DNA of 10,592 bases from JBBSQE01 sp038258095 (GTDB lineage Bacteria; Actinomycetota; Thermoleophilia; Solirubrobacterales; 70-9), in NCBI GenBank assembly GCA_038258095.1, contig JBBSQE010000107.1, positions 1 through 10,592 of the forward strand, given 5' to 3'. The notes beneath the pieces were generated by a model. The model saw only the letters and a program-made list of their open reading frames with translations. It was not told the DNA's origin and made no database searches. The position numbers and the translations under genes are program-made. Positions within the stretch are counted from its first letter, which is position 1. The number at the start of each line of letters is the position of its first letter. Shown here in pieces: positions 6,249 to 10,592 of this stretch.

Positions 6249-6611
6249 GTGGAGCAGGGATTCAGCGACCAGCACCTCGACGCAGCGATCGAGCGGCTGA
6301 CTGAGGAGGACAGCTTCAGCGAGGCCGAGGCGATCGTGTCCCGCGCCGCGCCGCAGCTTCAGAGGGTCCTCGACTCGGCGCTCGCGGCGGGCGGCTACTT
6401 CGGTCCCACTCACGACGCCGAGACCCTGAAGGCGGCCACCAACCCCGACCCCGATGCCCGGATCACGGCGGTGCGGACCCTCCTGGCCGAGGAGGCCCGG
6501 ATGGGGATGATGGTCGGCGTCGCCGTCGGCTGGGCCCTGCACGCGGATCTGTCCCGCCCCCATCGGGTAGGGGACGAAGACCAAGACGACACGACCCAAG
6601 GAGAGATCTGA
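6249..6611 (+). CDS. Small conserved protein of unknown function (120 aa), partner of the metallo-hydrolase gene
   Basis: The GTG-started protein (VEQGFSDQHLDAAIERLTEE...) is predicted almost entirely helical and soluble. Blocks that look constrained are FSEAEAIVSRAAPQLQRVLD (20-39), GGYFGPTHDAE (47-57) and RTLLAEEARMGMMVGVAVGW (76-95). The tail (102-120) is acidic and probably disordered. No known domain was recognised. I recall similar small proteins beside UPF0173-type hydrolase genes in Thermoleophilia, which is unverified. Its stop lies 2 nt before the hydrolase ATG, and the hydrolase ribosome binding site (AAGGAGAG, near 6598-6605) lies inside its last codons, so the two genes form a coupled operon and probably share a role. 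Confidence 0.8.
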   Translation: MEQGFSDQHLDAAIERLTEEDSFSEAEAIVSRAAPQLQRVLDSALAAGGYFGPTHDAETLKAATNPDPDARITAVRTLLAEEARMGMMVGVAVGWALHADLSRPHRVGDEDQDDTTQGEI

Positions 6612-6613
6612 GC

Positions 6614-7327
6614 ATGGACATCAAGTTCCACGGGCATAGCTGTTTCGAGTTGAGCGAGGGTGGCAAGACCGTCCTCACCGATCCTTTCCTGAAGCCCAAC
6701 AACCCGGTCGCCGTCCGCACGGCTGACGAGGTCGAGCCGACGGTGATCGCAATCAGCCACGGCCACGCCGACCACATCGCGGACGCCGTCCCGGTCGCCA
6801 AGCGCACGGGCGCGCACTGCATCGCGATCGTCGAGGTCGCCAACTGGCTCGAGGGCCAGGGGGTCGAGGAGTGCTCCGACCCGAACCTCGGCGGCACCGT
6901 CACCTTCGACGGCGGTTCGGTGAAGCTCGTCCCGGCCTGGCACACCAACACGATCCCGGGGTCCGAAGAAAAGCCGTTCTCAGCCGAGCACGGCATCGCC
7001 ATCGGGACCTGCGCCGGTCTGGTCATCACCTTGGGCGGCACGACCGTCTACCACGCTGGCGACACCTGCCTCTTCGGGGACATGAAACTGATCGGCGACC
7101 GTCACCCGATCGATGTCGCCCTCCTGCCGATCGGCGGCCACTACACGATGGATCGCGAGGACGCGGTAGAGGCGGCCTCCCTGATCGGGGCGAAGATGGT
7201 GATCCCGATGCACTACGACACGTTTCCCCCGATCGAGACCGACGCGGAGGCGTTCAAGTCCGACGTCGAGTCGAAGACGTCCTCCGGCGTCGTGGTTCTC
7301 GCGCCGGGCGAGACCCACACACTCTGA
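6614..7327 (+). CDS. MBL-fold metal-dependent hydrolase (UPF0173/UlaG-like)
   Basis: This 237-residue protein matches the UPF0173 length and pattern. It opens MDIKFHGHSCFEL, with the metallo-beta-lactamase motif SHGHADH (H49, H51, D53, H54), then H110 in AWHTN, D150 in YHAGDT, H176 in IGGHYTMD and H200 in PMHYDTFPP. These would hold one or two Zn or Mn ions in the cytoplasm. The family includes UlaG (L-ascorbate-6-phosphate lactonase) and many members of unknown substrate. No ascorbate genes are nearby, so the substrate is open. Translation is supported by AGGAGAG 10 nt before ATG. It is the second gene of an operon with the 120-residue protein and ends just before a long inverted repeat. Confidence 0.94.
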   Translation: MDIKFHGHSCFELSEGGKTVLTDPFLKPNNPVAVRTADEVEPTVIAISHGHADHIADAVPVAKRTGAHCIAIVEVANWLEGQGVEECSDPNLGGTVTFDGGSVKLVPAWHTNTIPGSEEKPFSAEHGIAIGTCAGLVITLGGTTVYHAGDTCLFGDMKLIGDRHPIDVALLPIGGHYTMDREDAVEAASLIGAKMVIPMHYDTFPPIETDAEAFKSDVESKTSSGVVVLAPGETHTL

Positions 7328-7342
7328 GCCCGTGCCGGCCTC

Positions 7343-7397
7343 CTCATCGAGTGGACGATTCTGCTGAATAGATCCGCACTTTCGTCCACTCGACGAG
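7343..7397. repeat. Long inverted repeat (16-bp arms, one mismatch) with 23-nt spacer
   Basis: CTCATCGAGTGGACGA (7343-7358) and TCGTCCACTCGACGAG (7382-7397) are inverse complements except for one position; the inner 12 bp are perfect. The spacer (7359-7381) is unusually A/T-rich for this window. It begins 15 nt after the hydrolase stop. No T-tract follows either arm, so it is not a classic intrinsic terminator. It could be a T-less terminator, a large operator or a dispersed palindromic repeat. Confidence 0.75.
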
Positions 7398-7447
7398 CGG
7401 GAGGGCGTCCCCGCCCCTGAAACTGGCCAGCCAGCCAGTCCGGGTGG

Positions 7448-7453
7448 TAGGCT
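7448..7453 (+). promoter_or_regulatory. Candidate -10 box TAGGCT of the oxidase-methyltransferase operon
   Basis: TAGGCT lies 67 nt before the TTG start at 7521 and would give a leader of about 60 nt. CTGGCC at 7423-7428 could be a poor -35 (19-nt spacing). Three tandem CCAG units (7427-7438) lie in between. Confidence 0.35.
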
Positions 7454-7470
7454 CGGCCCAATCGAGCCTT

Positions 7471-7502
7471 AGGACCGCAACCCAGGTCGAAGGAACGCAA
7501 CC
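7471..7502 (+). repeat. Short direct repeat in the oxidase leader
   Basis: AGGACCGCAACC (7471-7482) and AGGAACGCAACC (7491-7502) match at 11 of 12 positions with a 20-bp period, just upstream of the Shine-Dalgarno. The period is near two helical turns, which would suit tandem protein binding, but chance is possible. Confidence 0.4.
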
Positions 7503-7520
7503 GATCCACAGGAGAGAGAG

Positions 7521-8453
7521 TTGGAGCCCACGCAGTCACCGCAGACAACCGCGAGCCGCACCGACAGGGCCGACTACCAGGCCACGTCGGATCCGGCGCT
7601 GCAGGAGGCCGCGGACAGCACGTCCCAGATCAAGCTGCTCGACTACCGGCAGCTCTACGAGCTGTGGGAGCGCCAGCAGTGGGCGACCCAGGACCTCGAC
7701 TTCTCGGTCGACCGCGAGCAGTGGCACGACCAGTTCGACGCCGAGGAGCGCTACCAGCGGATGTACGGACTATCGTCGTTCTTCATCGGTGAGCAGAAGG
7801 TGGCCGAAGAGCTCGGCCCGATCATGCGCGCCGCGCCGACCGAGGACCAGCGGATCTTCCTCTGCACCCAGATCGCCGACGAGGCACGGCACGTTCGCTT
7901 CTTCGAGCGCTTCTACGAGCAGGTCGAGGTGCTGGAGACTGACGCCGGCCTCGCCGGGATGCTCGCGGAGACCTCCGAGCACCTGAACGAGAACTTCGGT
8001 CGGCTCTTCGACGAGATGCTCTCGTCTCGTACGAAGCGTCTCGAGGCGGAGCCCGAGGACACCGAGGCCTTGGTCGAGGCCGTGACCCTCTACCACATGG
8101 TCATCGAGGGGATGCTCGCCCTGACCGGGCAGCACTTCATGATGGATTACAACGAGCGCGAGGGGACGCTGCCGGGCTTCGTCGAGGGCTTCGGCAAGGT
8201 GGCCCGCGACGAGCACCGCCACGTCGCCTTCGGATCGGTGTTCCTCCGCGAGAAGGCAAGCGAGGACGAGCGCTACAAGCAGGCCATCAAGCGGATGCTC
8301 GAGGAGGCGCTGCCGGTTGCCGACGGCGTGCTCTCGCCGCCCTGGGCCGCCGACGATGAGTGGACGGATCTGTTCGGCTACTCGCTCGAGGAGACCCGCC
8401 AGTTCGCCGGAACTTGCCTGATGCGCCGCCTCAAGGTCATCGGCCTCGGCTGA
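7521..8453 (+). CDS. R2-like di-metal oxidase (R2lox-like; ribonucleotide reductase R2 superfamily)
   Basis: This 310-residue ferritin-like protein starts at TTG 7521, just after ACAGGAGAGAGAG, a strong ribosome binding site. The six metal ligands of the R2 superfamily are present: E91 (IGEQKVAEELG), E121 and H124 (DEARHV), E196 (MVIEGML), E231 and H234 (RDEHRHVAFG). The radical-Tyr position four after H124 is Phe128. Val at E91+3 (V94) and Tyr at E196-5 (Y191) match the Val-Tyr pair that forms the ether crosslink in R2-like ligand-binding oxidases (Mn/Fe). The E196-E231 spacing (35) also fits that family. The C-terminus (MRRLKVIGLG) lacks a usual R1-docking tail, and no nrdA/nrdE is nearby. 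A class Ic R2 subunit is the alternative. It is followed 7 nt later by a methyltransferase gene. Confidence 0.8.
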   Translation: MEPTQSPQTTASRTDRADYQATSDPALQEAADSTSQIKLLDYRQLYELWERQQWATQDLDFSVDREQWHDQFDAEERYQRMYGLSSFFIGEQKVAEELGPIMRAAPTEDQRIFLCTQIADEARHVRFFERFYEQVEVLETDAGLAGMLAETSEHLNENFGRLFDEMLSSRTKRLEAEPEDTEALVEAVTLYHMVIEGMLALTGQHFMMDYNEREGTLPGFVEGFGKVARDEHRHVAFGSVFLREKASEDERYKQAIKRMLEEALPVADGVLSPPWAADDEWTDLFGYSLEETRQFAGTCLMRRLKVIGLG

Positions 8454-8460
8454 GGAACGT

Positions 8461-9234
8461 ATGGCTGAGGGAAGGCAGGGTGTCCATCGCTCGGCCGACG
8501 CAGAACAGAACCGCGTCTACTGGGACCTGAGCTCACCCGAGTACGACGAACGGGCCGGCGAGTTCATCGCCGAGGGCTGGGCGTGGGGTCTGTGGCAGGT
8601 CTCCGAGGATGAGCTCGGGCTGCTCGACGACGTCGAGGGCAAGGACGCGCTGGAGCTTGGATGCGGCGCGGCCGAGTGGTCGCGCTCCCTGGCGCGTCGC
8701 GGCGCTCGGCCGGTCGGGCTCGACAACTCCCCGGTGCGGATCGCGCGCGCTGCCGAGGAGTGCGAGGCGGCGGAGATCGAGTTCCCGCTCGTCACGGCGA
8801 GCGCCGAGCGCATCCCGCTCCCCGACGACGCGTTCGACATCGTCTTCTGCGACTGGGGCGCCATGACGTTCGCGGACCCCTACGCGCTGGTTCCCGAGGT
8901 CTCGAGGGTCCTGCGCCAGGGCGGCATCTTCGTCTTCAGCGGCGCTACTCCGCTCTGCTGGGTCGCCTACGACGAGGGTGAGGATGCCTTCGTCGAGAGG
9001 CTCGAGGTCGGCTACTTCGGGATGCACCGCTGGGTGACCCCGGAGGGCTCGGTCGAGTTCAACCTCACGATCGGCGACTGGATTCGGCTCTACCGCGACA
9101 ACGACTTCGTGATCGAGGATCTGATCGAGATCCAGCCCGAGGAGGGCGCGAAGTCGGCCTACCGAACCGAGGCGGAGACTGCCTGGGCCAGACGCTGGCC
9201 GATGGAGCAGATCTGGAAGGTGCGCCGGCTCTAG
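8461..9234 (+). CDS. Class I SAM-dependent methyltransferase (Methyltransf_11-like)
   Basis: The 257-residue protein carries a Rossmann methyltransferase core: motif I ALELGCGAAEWSRSLA (63-78), acidic D88 in VGLDNSP, SAERIPLPDDAFDIVFCDWG (114-133) and VSRVLRQGGIFVFSG. The N-terminal segment (VYWDLSSPEYDERAGEF) and the C-terminal cap (WIRLYRDNDFVIEDLIEIQP) are typical of small-molecule methyltransferases in this group. The substrate cannot be read from sequence. Its ATG lies 7 nt after the oxidase stop, and its GAGGA ribosome binding site overlaps that stop, so the two are almost certainly cotranscribed. A role in maturing or modifying the oxidase product is inference only. Confidence 0.93.
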   Translation: MAEGRQGVHRSADAEQNRVYWDLSSPEYDERAGEFIAEGWAWGLWQVSEDELGLLDDVEGKDALELGCGAAEWSRSLARRGARPVGLDNSPVRIARAAEECEAAEIEFPLVTASAERIPLPDDAFDIVFCDWGAMTFADPYALVPEVSRVLRQGGIFVFSGATPLCWVAYDEGEDAFVERLEVGYFGMHRWVTPEGSVEFNLTIGDWIRLYRDNDFVIEDLIEIQPEEGAKSAYRTEAETAWARRWPMEQIWKVRRL

Positions 9235-9261
9235 ACCCAGGCCGGCCGGGCCGAAGGTCTA
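9232..9261. terminator. Hairpin between two convergent stop codons, candidate bidirectional terminator
   Basis: TAGACC (9232-9237) and GGTCTA (9256-9261) form a perfect 6-bp stem whose outer bases are the stop codons of the two converging genes. An inner GGCC/GGCC stem (9240-9243 with 9249-9252) extends it. No T-tract is present on either side, so termination strength is uncertain. Confidence 0.45.
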
Positions 9262-10592
9262 TGGGGAGACGGGAGCTGCCGGATCCGCCGGGGCTTCGGG
9301 AGCGACCGGGGCGATGGGAGTCACGGGAGGAAGGGGTGCCTGAACCTGGGGTGGCGGAGGCGGCGGGGGAGACGTGGTCGCTGCGGGGGGCGGGTCGCCG
9401 ACCGTGACGGTCGCGGTGTCGCCCGAGGAGTGCGGGGTCGTGGTCACCGTGATCTCGGTGGGGACCTTGGTGATGCTCGGCTCGACGGTTGAGGCCTTGT
9501 CGAGCGCGGGCGCCGGTGCGGGCTCGGAGACGGGAACATCTGTCACCGGGGCCTCGACTGGCGCGGGGGGGACATCGGCGGCCGGTGCTGGCTCGGTGAC
9601 CTCGGAGGCAATGCTCGGCTCAGCCTTCACTGCGACCGGGATGCTCACGATTGCCGGCGCGATGGCTTGCCTCGGGCTCGGCGTGACGACTCTCGTGATG
9701 GCGGAGGGGGGGGTCGGATCGGTGACGACCGTTCGCTTCACCTCGACGGCGCCAGCGGTGAGGACGGCAGCGGTGACGACGCCCGCGACGGCCTTAGCGC
9801 CGACGGCGCCACCCACGACACCGAGACCGCCGGCCGTGCCGCCGCCGGTCAAGCCGCCGGCCGCGATCGTACCGGCCCCGGCTGCGCCCGCCCCGGCTGC
9901 GCCTGCAGCTCCGGTGGCTCCGGCCGTGCCGGCGCTCCCCGCGGCCCCGCCGCTTGCGCCGGCGGCTCCTGAGCCCGCTCCGGCGCCGCCGAATCCGAGC
10001 TTGCTGGAGATGAAGGCCTTGAGGGCGACGATGGGTCCCACCGGTGCGATCGCGGCGAGAACCTTGCCGTCGGAGCGAACTTGCTTGCGGAAGCCCTCGC
10101 ACTCGGGGCAGTTGCGGACGTGGCGGCGAACCTCGCCGGATGCCTTGCCGAGCCCCTCGGCGGCCTGGGCCAGCTCGAGGCGGACCTCGCCGCAGGTGAG
10201 CAGCCGGGCCTTGCTGGCCTCGGCGAGGGAGATACGCGCCCTGACGAGCAGGGACTTGACCGACGCGATCGTGGTGTCCATGGCCTGGGCGATGTCGGTG
10301 TAGGGCATCGCGTCGATCTCACGGAGCAGAAGCGCTGTGCGCTGGGTCTCGGGAAGCTTCTGGACGTCGCCGAGGATCTGGCGGAACTCCTCACGGTTGT
10401 GGACGCGCTCGGCGGTTGACGCCGCCTCGACGATCGGCACGTGGTCCATCGATTCCTTGGCGTCGGCGGTCGGCTTGCGGATGTGGTTGAGGCAGCGGTT
10501 TCGCGCAATCCGGTAGAGCCAGGGACGAAGGTTGATGTCGCGGTTGTCGGCGAGCATCGCTTTGTATGAGTTCACGAAGACCTCCTGAAGCA
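9259..10592 (-). CDS. ECF-type sigma factor fused to a ZAS-like zinc finger, possible TM segment and Pro-rich tail (5' end off window)
   Basis: The frame enters from the right edge (LQEVFVNSYKAM...) and runs 443 visible residues to its stop. The GTG at 10575 is an internal Val, because LQEVF in front continues sigma region 2. Region 2 ends with RPWLYRIARNRCLNHIRK (about 22-39). Region 4 is LPETQRTALLLREIDAMPYT (79-98) plus AQAMDTTIASVKSLLVRAR. Next comes C133 and H157-x3-C161-x2-C164 (HVRNCPEC), the ZAS/zf-HC2 zinc-finger signature of anti-sigma factors. A Gly/Ala-rich stretch (197-265) and a hydrophobic segment (about 265-283, AVAGVVTAAVLTAGAV) follow, then a Pro/Ala/Val-rich tail (288-443) with PPPPPPP. 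The inferred layout is cytoplasmic sigma plus anti-sigma, one weak membrane helix and an extracytoplasmic stalk. It resembles actinobacterial ECF groups with fused C-terminal anti-sigma domains. No target operon is visible. Confidence 0.88.
   Translation of the reverse strand, partial: LQEVFVNSYKAMLADNRDINLRPWLYRIARNRCLNHIRKPTADAKESMDHVPIVEAASTAERVHNREEFRQILGDVQKLPETQRTALLLREIDAMPYTDIAQAMDTTIASVKSLLVRARISLAEASKARLLTCGEVRLELAQAAEGLGKASGEVRRHVRNCPECEGFRKQVRSDGKVLAAIAPVGPIVALKAFISSKLGFGGAGAGSGAAGASGGAAGSAGTAGATGAAGAAGAGAAGAGTIAAGGLTGGGTAGGLGVVGGAVGAKAVAGVVTAAVLTAGAVEVKRTVVTDPTPPSAITRVVTPSPRQAIAPAIVSIPVAVKAEPSIASEVTEPAPAADVPPAPVEAPVTDVPVSEPAPAPALDKASTVEPSITKVPTEITVTTTPHSSGDTATVTVGDPPPAATTSPPPPPPPQVQAPLPPVTPIAPVAPEAPADPAAPVSP

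Noticed and set aside
5529..6599. Minus-strand open frame of 356 codons across the O-methyltransferase and the small protein gene
   Set aside because: Rich in Arg, His, Asp and Gly with no domain, and lies antisense to two well-supported genes. Long antisense frames are expected at this G+C content.
7343..7397. Inverted repeat as the two ends of an insertion sequence
   Set aside because: Only 23 nt lie between the arms, with no transposase or flanking target duplication seen.
7521..8453. Ordinary class I ribonucleotide reductase beta subunit
   Set aside because: Radical Tyr position is Phe128, there is no R1-docking C-terminus and no alpha-subunit gene nearby. R2lox crosslink residues are present, though a class Ic R2 is not fully excluded.
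9796..9996. Repetitive GC-rich DNA inside the sigma gene as a possible tandem repeat or CRISPR
   Set aside because: It is the codon pattern of a Gly/Ala-rich protein segment. There are no regular direct repeats with unique spacers.
9374..10303. Plus-strand open frame of 309 codons opposite the sigma factor
   Set aside because: Ala/Pro/Val-rich sequence that mirrors the low-complexity sigma tail. The minus strand has clear sigma region 2 and 4 and zinc-finger motifs.

Overview
The window is about two-thirds G+C and densely packed on both strands. It reads as chromosomal sequence of a high-GC actinobacterium. The best guess is class Thermoleophilia (Solirubrobacterales-like), from a YbdK-type ligase, a zinc-ribbon rhomboid-like protein, csrA, several lineage-type small unknown proteins and many apparently leaderless genes. 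This is inference from remembered families, not a database search. No rRNA, tRNA, CRISPR, IS element or prophage was seen. Both edges cut genes.

Layout. (1) 1-1077, minus strand: a PhoB/OmpR-type response regulator and, one base downstream, the N-terminus of its sensor kinase, which runs off the left edge. (2) 1142-1480, plus: a small conserved protein of unknown function, divergent from the regulator. (3) 1494-2084, minus: a protein with an HTH-like N-terminus, a long acidic linker, a poly-Arg tract and a conserved-looking C-terminal domain. (4) 2280-2534, plus: csrA, with a well-placed Shine-Dalgarno and a GTG start. (5) 2568-2807, minus: a small single-TM protein with its own intrinsic terminator. 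(6) 2955-3506, minus: a membrane-anchored or secreted staphylococcal-nuclease-type thermonuclease. (7) 3630-4757, plus: a YbdK-type carboxylate-amine ligase. (8) 4794-6221, plus: a zinc-ribbon pseudo-rhomboid followed by a COMT-like O-methyltransferase. (9) 6249-7327, plus: a small unknown protein followed by an UlaG/UPF0173-type metallo-hydrolase. (10) 7328-7520: an intergenic stretch with a long inverted repeat, a candidate promoter and a leader. (11) 7521-9234, plus: an R2-like di-metal oxidase (R2lox-like residues) and a class I methyltransferase, probably one operon. (12) 9259-10592, minus: an ECF-type sigma factor fused to a ZAS-like zinc finger, a Gly/Ala-rich segment with a possible TM helix, and a long Pro-rich tail; its 5' end is off the right edge.

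Working together. Signalling genes lie at both ends: a two-component pair on the left and a fused, probably membrane-tethered sigma factor on the right. Between them are thiol/carboxylate, methyl-transfer and metal-redox enzymes in short two-gene operons. A recurring signal is a TAnnnT hexamer 7-8 nt before the start codon. It marks leaderless transcription and corrects several start sites. The most unusual items are the fused sigma/anti-sigma protein, the pseudo-rhomboid that lacks both catalytic residues, and the R2lox-like oxidase paired with a methyltransferase.
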